A stretch of 64,000 bases of DNA from an uncultured Bacteroidales bacterium (GTDB taxonomy: Bacteria; Bacteroidota; Bacteroidia; Bacteroidales; UBA932), in assembly GCA_944323785.1 (NCBI GenBank), contig CALUTU010000008.1, positions 41,212 through 105,211 on the forward strand, written 5' to 3'. Under the pieces are notes generated by a model. That model searched no databases, had not been told where the DNA came from, and saw only the letters and a list, made by a program, of their open reading frames with translations. Shown piece by piece: positions 8,435 to 17,364 of this stretch. Numbering within the stretch: the first letter of the stretch is position 1; each line of letters starts with the position of its first letter. The position numbers and the translations under genes are program-made.

Positions 8435-9768
8435 GACGTACATTTTCAATGGGTGGCGTTCACCCGCATGACTGCAAGATATCCGCAGACTCAGCGATAG
8501 AGACATTCCCTCTGCCTCAGAGGATGTACATATCCATGTCCCAGCATCTGGGAGCTCCCGCCAAGCCTCTCGTACAGAAGGGTGACAAGGTCAGGACAGG
8601 ACAGCTGATAGGGGCTTCCGCAGGATTTATTTCCGCCAATATTCACAGTTCCGTGTCGGGTACCGTCGCTGCCGTCGAGCCATACACCGACCTGGCCGGC
8701 AATCCGGTGATGCACGTGATCATAGACGTGGAAGGTGACGAGTGGGAGGAGTCCATAGACCGTACACCGGACATCGTCAGGGATATAACCCTGTCTCCGG
8801 CCGAGATTATAAAGAGGATAGCGGACTGCGGAGTCGTAGGTCTGGGAGGTGCGTCCTTCCCGACTCACGTGAAGCTGTCTCCTCCTCCGGGAAAGAAAGC
8901 GGAGTTCCTTATCATCAATGGTGCCGAATGCGAGCCGTATCTGACCTCCGACTACCGTCTGATGATCGAACATGCCGAGGAAGTGCTGCTCGGAGCCCGT
9001 ATCATGATGAAGGCCCTGGGTGTTGTTGAAGGCTACATCGGTATAGAGGACAACAAACCCGAGGCCATAAAGAAGATGAGAGAGCTGACAGCTTCCTCGT
9101 ATCCGGAGATAAAAGTGGTCTCCCTGCGCAAGAAATATCCGCAGGGCGGCGAAAAGCAGCTCATCGATGCCGTGACCGGCCGCAGGGTGCCCTCTATGGG
9201 GCTGCCTATAGACGCAGGCGTGGTGGTTCAGAACGTGGGCACCTCGTTCGCTGTTTACGAGGCGGTCCAGAAGAACAAGCCGCTTTTCGAGGGCGTGATG
9301 ACGGTTACCGGAGAGTGTCTGGACTCCCAGCACAATTTCCTGCTCAGGGTGGGAACTCCTTTTGAGAAGATTCTCGAGGCTGTCGGAGGCGTACCTCAGA
9401 AGACGGCCAAGATAATCAGCGGCGGCCCTATGATGGGCAAGGCCGTGGCCAATCTCTCCGCTGCTTCCGTCAAGAGCACCTCGTCCCTGCTGCTGCTTAC
9501 AGAGAAGCAGACCAAGCGCATGGAGGAGAGTGAGTGTATCCGCTGCGGCAAGTGCGTGCAGGCCTGTCCGATGGGACTGGAGCCTTATCTGCTCAACAAG
9601 CTCGCCCGTGCAGGCCGTATGGAGGATCTGGAGCACAACAAAGTCTACGACTGCATCGAGTGCGGATGCTGTATGTTCACCTGCCCGGCCTATATCCCCC
9701 TGCTGGACTACATCCGGACCGCGAAGGCCGATGTCATGCGCATCATGCGGAGCCGTCCCAAGAAGTAA
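8431..9768 (+). CDS. rnfC: Rnf complex subunit C
   Basis: Soluble subunit of the Rnf complex that binds NAD(H) and FMN and two [4Fe-4S] clusters. The 445-residue protein has the N-terminal barrel-sandwich region, the Complex I 51-kDa-like flavin/NADH domain (GLGGASFPTHVK and NGAECEPYLTSD motifs) and two cluster motifs, CIRCGKCVQACP at about 370 and CIECGCCMFTCP at about 408. It is the compact form without the long repetitive tail seen in some proteobacteria. It lies between rnfB and rnfD. Confidence 0.95.
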   Translation: MRRTFSMGGVHPHDCKISADSAIETFPLPQRMYISMSQHLGAPAKPLVQKGDKVRTGQLIGASAGFISANIHSSVSGTVAAVEPYTDLAGNPVMHVIIDVEGDEWEESIDRTPDIVRDITLSPAEIIKRIADCGVVGLGGASFPTHVKLSPPPGKKAEFLIINGAECEPYLTSDYRLMIEHAEEVLLGARIMMKALGVVEGYIGIEDNKPEAIKKMRELTASSYPEIKVVSLRKKYPQGGEKQLIDAVTGRRVPSMGLPIDAGVVVQNVGTSFAVYEAVQKNKPLFEGVMTVTGECLDSQHNFLLRVGTPFEKILEAVGGVPQKTAKIISGGPMMGKAVANLSAASVKSTSSLLLLTEKQTKRMEESECIRCGKCVQACPMGLEPYLLNKLARAGRMEDLEHNKVYDCIECGCCMFTCPAYIPLLDYIRTAKADVMRIMRSRPKK

Positions 9769-9790
9769 CTGATTAAACCATTATAAGAAT

Positions 9791-10795
9791 ATGAGAAAAC
9801 TGATAGTATCTCCCGCACCCCATGTTCATGGAGATGAGAGCACGAGGATGATCATGAAGGACGTGCTTATCGCCCTTGCTCCCTCGATGCTGGTGGCCGT
9901 GTACTTCTACGGTCTCTCCGCCATAAAGCTGCTGCTGGTGGGTGTGATAGCATGTATGGGTGTGGAGTTCCTCATTCAGAAATATCTGATGCGGACCAAG
10001 GTGACCGTCACCGACCTGTCCGCAGCCGTGACCGGAGTCCTGCTGGCTCTCAACCTGCCTCCGACAGCGCCCTGGTGGGTGATAGTGATCGGAGCCGTAG
10101 TGGCTATAGGTGTGGCCAAGATGACATTCGGCGGACTGGGTCACAATATCTTCAACCCCGCGCTGGTGGGCCGTGTCTTCCTGCTGATATCCTTCCCTGT
10201 GATCATGACGGACTGGACCGTGCCCGCTTCCTGGTTCCGCCCCGGAGTGGATGCCGTCACCGGTGCGACTCCGCTGGCTTTGGTCAAGGAGGGACTTGCA
10301 CAGGGCATGACAGTGGACCAGATTATCTCCGCCAACCCTGACCTGACCTACGGGCAGATGCTCTTTGCCAGGGCAGGCGGCTCGGCAGGAGAGGCCTCCG
10401 CGCTGGCCATCATCCTCGGTTTCATATATCTGCTGGTACGCAGGGTCATCCGTCCCCACATCCCCGTTACTATCATCCTGACCGTGGCCGTGATGACCGG
10501 TATCTTCTGGCTGATCGATCCGTCCCAGTACACCGACCCTCTGTTCAATATCCTGACAGGAGGCGTTCTGCTCGGTTCGGTATTCATGGCCACCGACTAC
10601 GTGACCTCGCCCATGGCGGTCAAGGGAATGGTCATCTACGGTATCGGCATCGGAGTGCTCACGGTGCTTATCCGTTACTTCGGTTCGTATCCCGAGGGAG
10701 TCTCGTTTGCGATACTCATTATGAACTCGATAGTACCCTTACTCAACAAATACATCAAGCCCGCAAGGTTCGGGAAGGAGGTGAGTCATGCCTAA
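9791..10795 (+). CDS. rnfD: Rnf complex subunit D
   Basis: Integral membrane subunit of Rnf, 334 residues, with about eight to ten hydrophobic segments. The VTGATPLA segment (about residues 156-163) matches the site where FMN is attached covalently to a threonine in RnfD/NqrB proteins. It lies 22 bases after rnfC and overlaps the rnfG start by 8 bases. Confidence 0.93.
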   Translation: MRKLIVSPAPHVHGDESTRMIMKDVLIALAPSMLVAVYFYGLSAIKLLLVGVIACMGVEFLIQKYLMRTKVTVTDLSAAVTGVLLALNLPPTAPWWVIVIGAVVAIGVAKMTFGGLGHNIFNPALVGRVFLLISFPVIMTDWTVPASWFRPGVDAVTGATPLALVKEGLAQGMTVDQIISANPDLTYGQMLFARAGGSAGEASALAIILGFIYLLVRRVIRPHIPVTIILTVAVMTGIFWLIDPSQYTDPLFNILTGGVLLGSVFMATDYVTSPMAVKGMVIYGIGIGVLTVLIRYFGSYPEGVSFAILIMNSIVPLLNKYIKPARFGKEVSHA

Positions 10796-11366
10796 GGAAT
10801 CCACACTTCGCAGCATGGTCCTCTGCCTGTCTCTGGTATGTCTGGTGTGCTCCGCCCTGCTCGGAGGAGTGTACGTGATGACTAAAGGCAAGATAGACCA
10901 GGAGCAGATCAAGAAGACCAACAACGCCATCGCTCTGGTGACACCGGAGTTTGACAACGCGCCGTCATCCGAGAAGATGACGGTGGAGATAGACGGAAAG
11001 GAAGTCGCGGTATATCCGGCCCGTAAGGACGGCCAGGCTGTGGGCTATGCGGTAGAGTCCTTTACATCCAAGGGATTCAGCGGCACGATCAACATCATGG
11101 TCGGCTTTGACATGGACGGCAACATCGTGGGTACTTCCGTCATATCCCATGCCGAGACCCCCGGCCTGGGCGCGAAGATGACGGAACCTGCCTTCTACTC
11201 CCAGTTTGTAGGCAAGAATCCGGCTTCTTTCAGGCTCAGCGTGGCCAAGGACGGCGGGGACGTGGACGCCATCACGGCCTCCACCATTACCTCCAGGGCT
11301 TACTGCGATGCGGTGGACAGAGCCTGGAGGGTATTTCAGAAGATTATGGACAACAACTCAAAATAG
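10788..11366 (+). CDS. rnfG: Rnf complex subunit G
   Basis: Periplasm-facing flavoprotein subunit of Rnf, 192 residues: one N-terminal membrane segment (about residues 9-29) and an FMN-binding domain. The covalent FMN site reads DAITASTITS near the C-terminus, in place of the more common SGATITS; the flavin-bearing threonine is retained while the Gly-Ala pair is Ala-Ser. Overlaps rnfD by 8 bases and precedes rnfE by 6. Confidence 0.92.
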   Translation: MPKESTLRSMVLCLSLVCLVCSALLGGVYVMTKGKIDQEQIKKTNNAIALVTPEFDNAPSSEKMTVEIDGKEVAVYPARKDGQAVGYAVESFTSKGFSGTINIMVGFDMDGNIVGTSVISHAETPGLGAKMTEPAFYSQFVGKNPASFRLSVAKDGGDVDAITASTITSRAYCDAVDRAWRVFQKIMDNNSK

Positions 11367-11372
11367 CGGAAT

Positions 11373-11963
11373 ATGAGTAAACTGAGAATTATAGCCAACG
11401 GCATCATCAAGGATAATCCTACGTTTATCCTCGTGCTCGGTATGTGTCCCACCATCGGTACCACTACCTCCGCGATAAACGGTATGGGAATGGGTCTCGC
11501 CACTACTTTCGTCCTCATTCTCTCCAACGTATTCATCTCGCTTCTGGCCAAGATGATCCCCGACAAGGTCCGTATCCCGGCCTACATCGTCATCATAGCC
11601 TCGTTCGTTACGGTCCTGGAGCTCCTGATGCAGGCCTATGTGCCTGACCTGTATGCGGCCCTGGGTCTGTTCATCCCGCTGATCGTGGTCAACTGCATCA
11701 TCCTCGGCAGGGCGGAGGCGTTCGCCAACAAGAATACTCCCCTGGACTCGGCCTGTGACGGTATCGGTATCGGACTCGGTTTCACGCTGGCCCTGACAGT
11801 CATCGGTATGGTGCGCGAGCTGCTTGGCAATCTGTCGTTCTTCGGCATGAAGCTCGCCGAGGGCGGAGACGGTATGCTGGCTTTCGTCCTGGCACCCGGA
11901 GGATTCATCGTGCTGGGCTACCTCATGGTGGTATTTAGAAAACTTACTCAAAAAAAGGCTTAA
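11373..11963 (+). CDS. rnfE: Rnf complex subunit E
   Basis: Integral membrane Rnf subunit, 196 residues with about six membrane segments. The GMCPTIGTTTSAING opening and the VNCIILGRAEAFA motif identify it as the RnfE/NqrD member of the RnfA/RnfE pair, which share an inverted-repeat fold and coordinate an iron-sulfur site through half-membrane cysteines. Six bases separate it from both neighbours. Confidence 0.93.
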   Translation: MSKLRIIANGIIKDNPTFILVLGMCPTIGTTTSAINGMGMGLATTFVLILSNVFISLLAKMIPDKVRIPAYIVIIASFVTVLELLMQAYVPDLYAALGLFIPLIVVNCIILGRAEAFANKNTPLDSACDGIGIGLGFTLALTVIGMVRELLGNLSFFGMKLAEGGDGMLAFVLAPGGFIVLGYLMVVFRKLTQKKA

Positions 11964-11969
11964 TACATT

Positions 11970-12569
11970 ATGGAATATCTGATAATAATCATATCGGCGG
12001 TATTTGTCAACAATATCGTACTGGCCCAGTTCCTCGGTATCTGCCCGTTCCTGGGTGTCTCCAATAAGGTCAGTACGGCCACAGGTATGTCCGCAGCAGT
12101 GGTGTTCGTCATCACCCTGTCTACTTTGGTCACATATCTCATAGACCATTATATACTGGCCAGCCTGGACATCACGTTCATGAGGACGATAGTCTTCATC
12201 CTGGTGATTGCAGCCCTCGTGCAGATGGTCGAGATCATCCTCAAGAAGATATCTCCCTCGCTGTATCAGGCCCTGGGCATCTTCCTGCCCCTGATTACCA
12301 CCAACTGTACTGTGCTCGGAGTGGCTATCAGCGTGGTGACCAAGGAGTTCACCTTCGGCGGTGAGGCTCATCTGCTCAATCTGGGCGAGACCGTAGTCTA
12401 CGCCGCATCCAGCGCGCTGGGCTTCGGAGTGGCGATGGTGCTTTTCGCCGGTATCCGCGAGCAGCTGGACCTGGTATCCGTTCCCAAGGCATTCAAAGGT
12501 ACTCCCATCGCACTGGTCACGGCCGGTATCCTGGCCATGGCGTTCATGGGATTCAGCGGACTGGTATAG
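11970..12569 (+). CDS. rnfA: Rnf complex subunit A
   Basis: Integral membrane Rnf subunit, 199 residues, homologous to RnfE. The NNIVLAQFLGICPFLGVS opening and the TTNCTVLGVA motif, each with one of the cysteines that hold the intramembrane cluster, are present. It completes the order rnfB-C-D-G-E-A. A small TPR gene starts 3 bases later, so it is probably read on the same transcript. Confidence 0.94.
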   Translation: MEYLIIIISAVFVNNIVLAQFLGICPFLGVSNKVSTATGMSAAVVFVITLSTLVTYLIDHYILASLDITFMRTIVFILVIAALVQMVEIILKKISPSLYQALGIFLPLITTNCTVLGVAISVVTKEFTFGGEAHLLNLGETVVYAASSALGFGVAMVLFAGIREQLDLVSVPKAFKGTPIALVTAGILAMAFMGFSGLV

Positions 12570-12572
12570 AGT

Positions 12573-12845
12573 ATGGCTACTATAACTGAGATAGAGAAAC
12601 TGATAGCCGCCGGCCGTCTGGACGATGCCAGGGACGAGATAGAACGGCTTCTGGAGGCGGAGCCTCAGAATCCCCAGGCGTGGTTCCTGTTGGGAGGTAT
12701 CTACCGCCGACATGAGCTGTGGGGGGACGCCATCAATGCCTACAACAAGGCCAAGCTGATAGAGCCGGAGGGACCCGCAGCCGCTGCGATAGAGTCCATC
12801 TACGACATTATCCGCTTTGTCAATACTGACTTGATGAATCCTTAG
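12573..12845 (+). CDS. Small tetratricopeptide-repeat protein
   Basis: A 90-residue protein made of about two TPR units (residues 1-70; WFLLGGIYRRHELWGDAINAY has the TPR residue pattern). There is no signal peptide or membrane segment, so it is cytoplasmic. It follows rnfA by 3 bases and could assist the Rnf complex, but this is only inferred from position. Its 3' end overlaps the convergent methyltransferase gene by 4 bases. Confidence 0.75.
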   Translation: MATITEIEKLIAAGRLDDARDEIERLLEAEPQNPQAWFLLGGIYRRHELWGDAINAYNKAKLIEPEGPAAAAIESIYDIIRFVNTDLMNP

Positions 12846-13387
12846 TGCAGCCCGCGTCCGAGGACATAGAGGACTATGCCTATGGCCACGGATACGTTGA
12901 GCGAGTGCTTGGTACCGTACTGGGGAATCTCCAGAGTGAAGTCGCACTGGTCCACTGCCTCCTGAGAGATGCCGTGGACTTCGTTACCGAAGATTACTGC
13001 GTATCTTCCGGCAGGGTCAAGTTCCCTTCTTCCGTAGAGGAAATCATCGGTGGATATTGAGTCTTCGGTCTGTTCCACTCCTATGACGGTGTATCCCTGC
13101 GCCTTCAGTTCCCTGACTGCCTCCACTGTGTCCTGCCGCCAGACCCAGTCCACAGAGAACTCGGCCCCCAGGGCGGATTTGTGAATCTCAGGGGCGGGAG
13201 ATGTGGAGCTTATCCCGCACAGCACTATCCCCGAGGCGCGGAAAGCGTCGCAGGTGCGGAAGGCCGAACCGATATTGTGTCGGCTCCTCACATTGTCCAG
13301 AACTACGGTTATAGGGCTTTTAGACAAGGTTTTATATTCCTCGACGTCCGGTCTTCCCAGCTCGCTGTTCAATAATTTCCTAAACAT
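12842..13387 (-). CDS. TrmH-family RNA 2'-O-methyltransferase
   Basis: SpoU/TrmH-class methyltransferase, 181 residues, using S-adenosylmethionine through a trefoil knot. The three family motifs are visible: NVRSRHNIGSAFRT, the FGNEVHGIS loop and IPQYGTKHSLNVSVA near the C-terminus. The short length without an N-terminal substrate domain resembles TrmH/TrmL-type tRNA enzymes, but the RNA target cannot be read from sequence. It is divergent from glyA, with its own promoter box at 13419-13426. Confidence 0.88.
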   Translation of the reverse strand: MFRKLLNSELGRPDVEEYKTLSKSPITVVLDNVRSRHNIGSAFRTCDAFRASGIVLCGISSTSPAPEIHKSALGAEFSVDWVWRQDTVEAVRELKAQGYTVIGVEQTEDSISTDDFLYGRRELDPAGRYAVIFGNEVHGISQEAVDQCDFTLEIPQYGTKHSLNVSVAIGIVLYVLGRGLH

Positions 13388-13418
13388 TTTGTCAAACGGT
13401 AAATTTTTGCGTACTTTG

Positions 13419-13426
13419 CAAAGTTA
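13419..13426 (-). promoter_or_regulatory. -7 box TAACTTTG for the methyltransferase gene
   Basis: Perfect match to the Bacteroidetes TAnnTTTG element, 31 bases before the start at 13387. No equally good box was found for divergent glyA in the same 68-base gap. Confidence 0.55.
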
Positions 13427-13455
13427 AAATGAAAAAATCAGTTTAACCAAACAAT

Positions 13456-14736
13456 ATGAAACAGGATCTGCAAATATCAGAACTTATCAAGAAAGAGGAG
13501 AGCAGACAGCTTCACGGAATAGAGCTGATCGCCTCTGAAAACTTTGTCAGTGACAACGTTCTGGCCGCACTCGGCTCTTGCCTGACAAACAAATATGCTG
13601 AAGGTTATCCCGCAGCCCGTTATTATGGCGGATGCGAGGTGGTGGACCAGGTCGAGCAGCTTGCGATTGATCGTCTTAAAGAGCTTTATGGAGCCGAGTT
13701 TGCCAATGTACAGCCTCACTCCGGCGCTCAGGCCAATATGGCGGTGTTCATGGCATGTCTCAAGCCCGGTGACACTTTCATGGGTCTGGACCTGGCTCAC
13801 GGCGGACACCTTACTCATGGCTCGCCCGTCAATATGTCCGGTATCAACTATCATCCCGTAGCGTACAAGCTGAACGAGGAGACAGGCCGCGTGGATTACG
13901 ACCAGATGGAGAAGACAGCCCTCGAGTGCAGGCCCAAACTGATAGTGGGAGGTGCCTCTGCTTATTCCCGCGAGTGGGACTGGAAGAGGATGCGCGAGAT
14001 AGCCGACAAGGTAGGTGCCATCTTCATGGTCGATATGGCTCATCCTGCAGGACTTATCGCAGCAGGTCTGCTGGACAATCCTGTCAAGTATGCCCACATC
14101 GTGACCACTACCACACACAAGACTCTCCGCGGACCTCGTGGCGGTGCCATCATCATCGGCAAGGACTTTGAGAATCCTTGGGGCCTGAAGACTCCTAAGG
14201 GTCAGATCAAGATGATGTCCCAGCTTATCAACTCGGCTGTATTCCCCGGTGTGCAGGGCGGTCCCCTCGAGCACTGCATCGCAGCCAAGGCCGTGGCATT
14301 CTACGAGGCTCTCCAGCCTGAGTTCAAGGAGTATCAGATGCAGGTTAAGAAGAATGCCGCCGCTATGGCCAAGGCTTTCATTGACAGAGGTTACAAGATC
14401 GTATCCGGCGGTACTGACAACCACCTGATGCTGATTGACCTCCGCACCAAGTTCCCCGACCTGACAGGAAAGGTGGCCGAGAAGACCCTCGTGCGTGCCG
14501 ACATCACTGTCAATAAGAACATGGTGCCTTTCGACAGCCGTACTCCGTTCACTACTTCGGGTATCCGTGTAGGTACACCCGCCATCACATCCAGAGGTCT
14601 GGTGGAGAAGGATATGGAGGCTATCGTCGAACTTATCGATGAGGTGCTTTCAGATGTTGAGAACGAGGCAGTTATCGAGAAGGTCAAGAATGCCGCGCAT
14701 TCTCTCGTTGCCGGCCGTCCTCTGAACGTCTGGTAG
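13456..14736 (+). CDS. glyA: Serine hydroxymethyltransferase
   Basis: Converts serine and tetrahydrofolate into glycine and 5,10-methylenetetrahydrofolate, the main source of one-carbon units. The 426-residue protein shows the [10 protein letters not shown] opening, [12 protein letters not shown], and the PLP-lysine motif [14 protein letters not shown] (about K222). It is a single gene with a strong terminator 54 bases downstream. Confidence 0.97.
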   Translation: MKQDLQISELIKKEESRQLHGIELIASENFVSDNVLAALGSCLTNKYAEGYPAARYYGGCEVVDQVEQLAIDRLKELYGAEFANVQPHSGAQANMAVFMACLKPGDTFMGLDLAHGGHLTHGSPVNMSGINYHPVAYKLNEETGRVDYDQMEKTALECRPKLIVGGASAYSREWDWKRMREIADKVGAIFMVDMAHPAGLIAAGLLDNPVKYAHIVTTTTHKTLRGPRGGAIIIGKDFENPWGLKTPKGQIKMMSQLINSAVFPGVQGGPLEHCIAAKAVAFYEALQPEFKEYQMQVKKNAAAMAKAFIDRGYKIVSGGTDNHLMLIDLRTKFPDLTGKVAEKTLVRADITVNKNMVPFDSRTPFTTSGIRVGTPAITSRGLVEKDMEAIVELIDEVLSDVENEAVIEKVKNAAHSLVAGRPLNVW

Positions 14737-14737
14737 T

Positions 14738-14753
14738 AAAATGTACACATTTT
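14738..14753. repeat. Short inverted repeat after glyA
   Basis: AAAATGT and ACATTTT form a 7-bp inverted repeat with a 2-base centre directly after the glyA stop. It has no U-tract of its own; the real terminator is further on. Its role is unknown. Confidence 0.3.
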
Positions 14754-14790
14754 GATACATTTTACGAACTTAAGCAGATAGAATTTAACG

Positions 14791-14819
14791 GGGGTGGATT
14801 GACAGTCCGCCCCTTTTTT
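14791..14819 (+). terminator. Rho-independent terminator of glyA
   Basis: A 9-bp stem (14791-14799 with 14805-14813, two G-U pairs), a 5-base loop and a run of six T. Well formed for the plus strand. Confidence 0.85.
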
Positions 14820-14822
14820 GTG

Positions 14823-14930
14823 TCAGTCCCGCAGGCAGCCGACAGGCACTATCAGCACGGCTCCGCTGGTCCTCAACTTTTTCTGCAGGAGAGTATCGCA
14901 GATTCTAGGTCTGTAGTGCTTATTATCCAT
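14823..14930 (-). pseudogene. Remnant of a DUF4143-type AAA ATPase gene
   Basis: The 35-codon frame from the ATG at 14930 begins MDNKHYRPRICDTLLQKKL and continues into SGAVLIV, which matches the opening of Bacteroidetes AAA ATPases of the DUF4143 family, where this is followed by GPKWCGKT. Here the Walker A motif is absent: the reading diverges after VLIV and stops at 14823, next to the glyA terminator. The start still has a good -7 box upstream (14953-14960). I read it as the 5' stub of a deleted gene; a real 35-residue peptide is less likely. Confidence 0.55.
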
Positions 14931-14952
14931 TGTCCAATTCTTTATCCTTTTG

Positions 14953-14960
14953 CAAAAATA
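14953..14960 (-). promoter_or_regulatory. -7 box TATTTTTG before the ATPase remnant
   Basis: Perfect TAnnTTTG match 22 bases upstream of the ATG at 14930, indicating that the promoter of the decayed gene survives. Confidence 0.45.
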
Positions 14961-15013
14961 AGCAATTCCGAACTTTTCTGAAAAAATGAAGCGGCATTTT
15001 CCTGAATCAGCCG

Positions 15014-15021
15014 TATCTTTG
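15014..15021 (+). promoter_or_regulatory. -7 box TATCTTTG for thiD
   Basis: Perfect TAnnTTTG element only 4 bases before the thiD ATG at 15026, so the message should have almost no 5' leader. Confidence 0.6.
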
Positions 15022-15025
15022 TAGT

Positions 15026-15910
15026 ATGAAAGATTACCCGATAGTATTGTCAATAGCCGGTTCCGACCCCTCTGGTGGAGCCGGAATCCAGGCTGATATC
15101 AAGGCCATATCGGCCTGCGGCGGTTATGCTGCTGCGGCAGTGACAGCTGTGACTGTGCAGAATACGCAGGGAGTGTCATCTGTGGAGTATCTCTCCGGAG
15201 ATGTAGTGGCAGCTCAGGTGGATGCTGTTATGTCTGACCTTGCTGTAGATGCAGTGAAGATAGGGATGACCGGAACAGTGCCGATAGTTGAGGCCATAGC
15301 GTCGCAGTTGGAGGCCCATCCGGTGCTGTATGTAGTTACCGATCCCGTAATGGTCTCTACCAGCAAAGATTCCCTTACTCTTCCTGATGCTGTCGAGGCC
15401 TTGTGTGACAAGGTGTTTCCGCACTCACATCTGATAACCCCCAATATCGACGAGGCTTCTAAGCTGGCCGGATTCCGGATACGTTCCCTCGAGGACATGG
15501 ACCGGGCGGCTGTGTTTCTGAGAGACCGGTACGACTGTGCATTTCTGGTCAAGGGCGGAGACCTGCCTGCCGCTGTCACAGACTCTTCCACGGCATTGGG
15601 CTCCGCAGAGGAGGAATCAGAAAAGACAAAAGGCAGAGCAGCATTGTCGATGATTGTCTCGGAGTCCACCGATGTTCTCTGCGATATGGACGGACTTGTG
15701 CATATCACTTCCAAACGTGTGCTGACAAACAACTTGCACGGTACGGGCTGTACTCTCTCGTCGGCTATTGCAACGTTTCTAGGCGCCGGATATCCTTTGC
15801 GGGATGCTGTACAGTCCGCTGTGGTGTATGTCCATAATGCGATAGAGGCCGCTGCATCTCTCCGCATAGGACACGGGCACGGGCCTCTGCGGCATTTTTA
15901 CAATGTGTGA
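15026..15910 (+). CDS. thiD: Hydroxymethylpyrimidine/phosphomethylpyrimidine kinase
   Basis: Phosphorylates HMP and HMP-phosphate to HMP-pyrophosphate for thiamine synthesis. Ribokinase-like fold: SIAGSDPSGGAGIQADIKA at the N-terminus, VTDPVMVSTS in the middle, and the anion-hole motif HGTGCTLSSAIA near the C-terminus. At 294 residues it is longer than most ThiD proteins (about 265-275) because of a Glu/Lys/Ser-rich stretch at about residues 185-212. It is not fused to ThiE and carries no TPP riboswitch, unlike the thi operon 7 kb away on the other strand. Confidence 0.93.
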   Translation: MKDYPIVLSIAGSDPSGGAGIQADIKAISACGGYAAAAVTAVTVQNTQGVSSVEYLSGDVVAAQVDAVMSDLAVDAVKIGMTGTVPIVEAIASQLEAHPVLYVVTDPVMVSTSKDSLTLPDAVEALCDKVFPHSHLITPNIDEASKLAGFRIRSLEDMDRAAVFLRDRYDCAFLVKGGDLPAAVTDSSTALGSAEEESEKTKGRAALSMIVSESTDVLCDMDGLVHITSKRVLTNNLHGTGCTLSSAIATFLGAGYPLRDAVQSAVVYVHNAIEAAASLRIGHGHGPLRHFYNV

Positions 15911-15937
15911 CGCGCCGGTATGGCAGATTTGTGTATG

Positions 15938-15972
15938 ATCACCCCGTACGGTATTCGCTGCGGGGTGATTTT
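15938..15972. terminator. Terminator between convergent thiD and lipoprotein gene
   Basis: Perfect 9-bp stem (15938-15946 with 15961-15969), a 14-base loop and a short T run on the plus strand. It lies between two convergent genes and may serve both, but the T run favours thiD. Confidence 0.65.
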
Positions 15973-16000
15973 GGTAAGGGAATAACGTGTGAGAGTCTGG

Positions 16001-17272
16001 TTATATTATGAATCCGCATTGAGCGTATGACGGAGCGGAACCGTCGGAAATGTCTATAATCTCACCGTTCATGGAGCATTTGACAGTTGTGTTTCCTGCC
16101 TCGTTCTGTTCGAAATATATGATTATAGTCTCTCCGTCCAGTACGAACATCTCTCCTATGCATGCGTTGGCGTATTCTGTTATGGCGGTCATTTCTCCGT
16201 TTTTCCAGTAGGCTGCCCTACGATCAAGTCCGGGACCTTCACTTCCACCCAGATATACATCTCCGTTGCTGTCCACGCTTATGGAGTAGATTTGCGAGTT
16301 GATGTCTGTAGGAATAGGGTAAGCTTTGCCATTAATCCAGTAGGCAGGGCAGAATCTGTCAGTATTCAGATAATAACCTCCAACGTACACGTCTCCGTTG
16401 TGGACAGTCATGCATGAGGGGTAATTGCCGTCACCGATGATTTCAAGCTCTGTTTTTTCGTCATTGATTTTGTAATATCCGTCATACATTACATATACTT
16501 TTCCATCTTCGACATAAATGTCTCCTGCGCTCATGCTCTCAGGTTCGTCTTTCGGTTCCATATTGGTCCAGAGAGCTGCCTGGTATGTCTGTGTGCCGTC
16601 TGAGTTTGTCCAACCTTCGTGTGTTGTGAAGTAGATATTGGAATTCTCCTCATCCACGAATACATCGAATGCACTTCCTGAGCCTTCGTCGACTCTGTTT
16701 GTATACACTGTCCCGCTGCTGTTGCTCCAGTAGAAACCAAGGGATTTCGCTCCGTAAGTTGTTCCGGTGAGATGTACTGTTCCGTCTTTAGTGACATGAA
16801 TGCCGTTAATGGTATTGCCTCCTGTTTCGGTCATGATATGTTTCTCGTTGTTGAACCAGTATGCTGCTACACTGTTTTCACTGCCGCCAGTATATACCTG
16901 AAGCGGATCCTGCGTGGCTGTAATCTGGAACATCGTACTGTCATCAGCAGTGATTGTCACTGTGGCACCGGAACGTTCCTCAAAACTGAGGTTGGGGCGT
17001 GCAGAGATAATGAGTCGGCTACTGGAAGTGTCTATTGTAAGCCATTCTGCATCTGACTCGGCTTTCCATGATTGGGCATTTGTGGAAATCTCGTATGTGC
17101 AGGATTCAGGATACGCCGCCGTGAAGGAAATCTCCCGGCTCTGGGGAGTGATGAGGAATTCGACGGGTTCTTTGGTCTCGGGGTCTTCACTGCAGGATGT
17201 CAGTGCTATGGAGGCGAGCATAAGTATGGCTGCGCTTCCGAAAATGGATCTGGGTGAAATAGTGCTTCTCAT
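16001..17272 (-). CDS. BACON-domain lipoprotein with YWxNG repeats
   Basis: A 423-residue surface or periplasmic lipoprotein: signal peptide with lipobox ending at C27 (ALTSC), then a BACON-type domain at about residues 36-123, then a region of seven loosely repeated units whose cores read AAYWFNN, FYWSNSS, ALWTNME, YYKINDE, AYWINGK, AAYWKNG and CSMNGE at 32-53-residue intervals. Between cores, short VYLGG-like strands suggest a seven-bladed beta-propeller. BACON domains are often glycan- or mucin-binding, but no ligand is evident. It lies downstream of, and on the same strand as, a membrane-bound TPR/AraC regulator, with its own promoter box. Confidence 0.75.
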   Translation of the reverse strand: MRSTISPRSIFGSAAILMLASIALTSCSEDPETKEPVEFLITPQSREISFTAAYPESCTYEISTNAQSWKAESDAEWLTIDTSSSRLIISARPNLSFEERSGATVTITADDSTMFQITATQDPLQVYTGGSENSVAAYWFNNEKHIMTETGGNTINGIHVTKDGTVHLTGTTYGAKSLGFYWSNSSGTVYTNRVDEGSGSAFDVFVDEENSNIYFTTHEGWTNSDGTQTYQAALWTNMEPKDEPESMSAGDIYVEDGKVYVMYDGYYKINDEKTELEIIGDGNYPSCMTVHNGDVYVGGYYLNTDRFCPAYWINGKAYPIPTDINSQIYSISVDSNGDVYLGGSEGPGLDRRAAYWKNGEMTAITEYANACIGEMFVLDGETIIIYFEQNEAGNTTVKCSMNGEIIDISDGSAPSYAQCGFII

Positions 17273-17321
17273 AAATGTTGTAATTAATTAAGTTGAAATT
17301 CTGATTCTGAAATTCGTAATG

Positions 17322-17329
17322 CAAATGTA
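17322..17329 (-). promoter_or_regulatory. -7 box TACATTTG for the BACON lipoprotein gene
   Basis: Perfect TAnnTTTG match 49 bases before the start at 17272, in the 92-base gap after the regulator gene. It shows that the lipoprotein can be transcribed on its own. Confidence 0.55.
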
Positions 17330-17364
17330 TTTATGAGATGCGGAAAATGAAAGAGTTATTTATC

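Noticed and set aside
11358-12947. 529-codon minus-strand frame opposite rnfE and rnfA
   Set aside because: His/Gln-rich low-complexity translation antisense to two clear membrane subunits.
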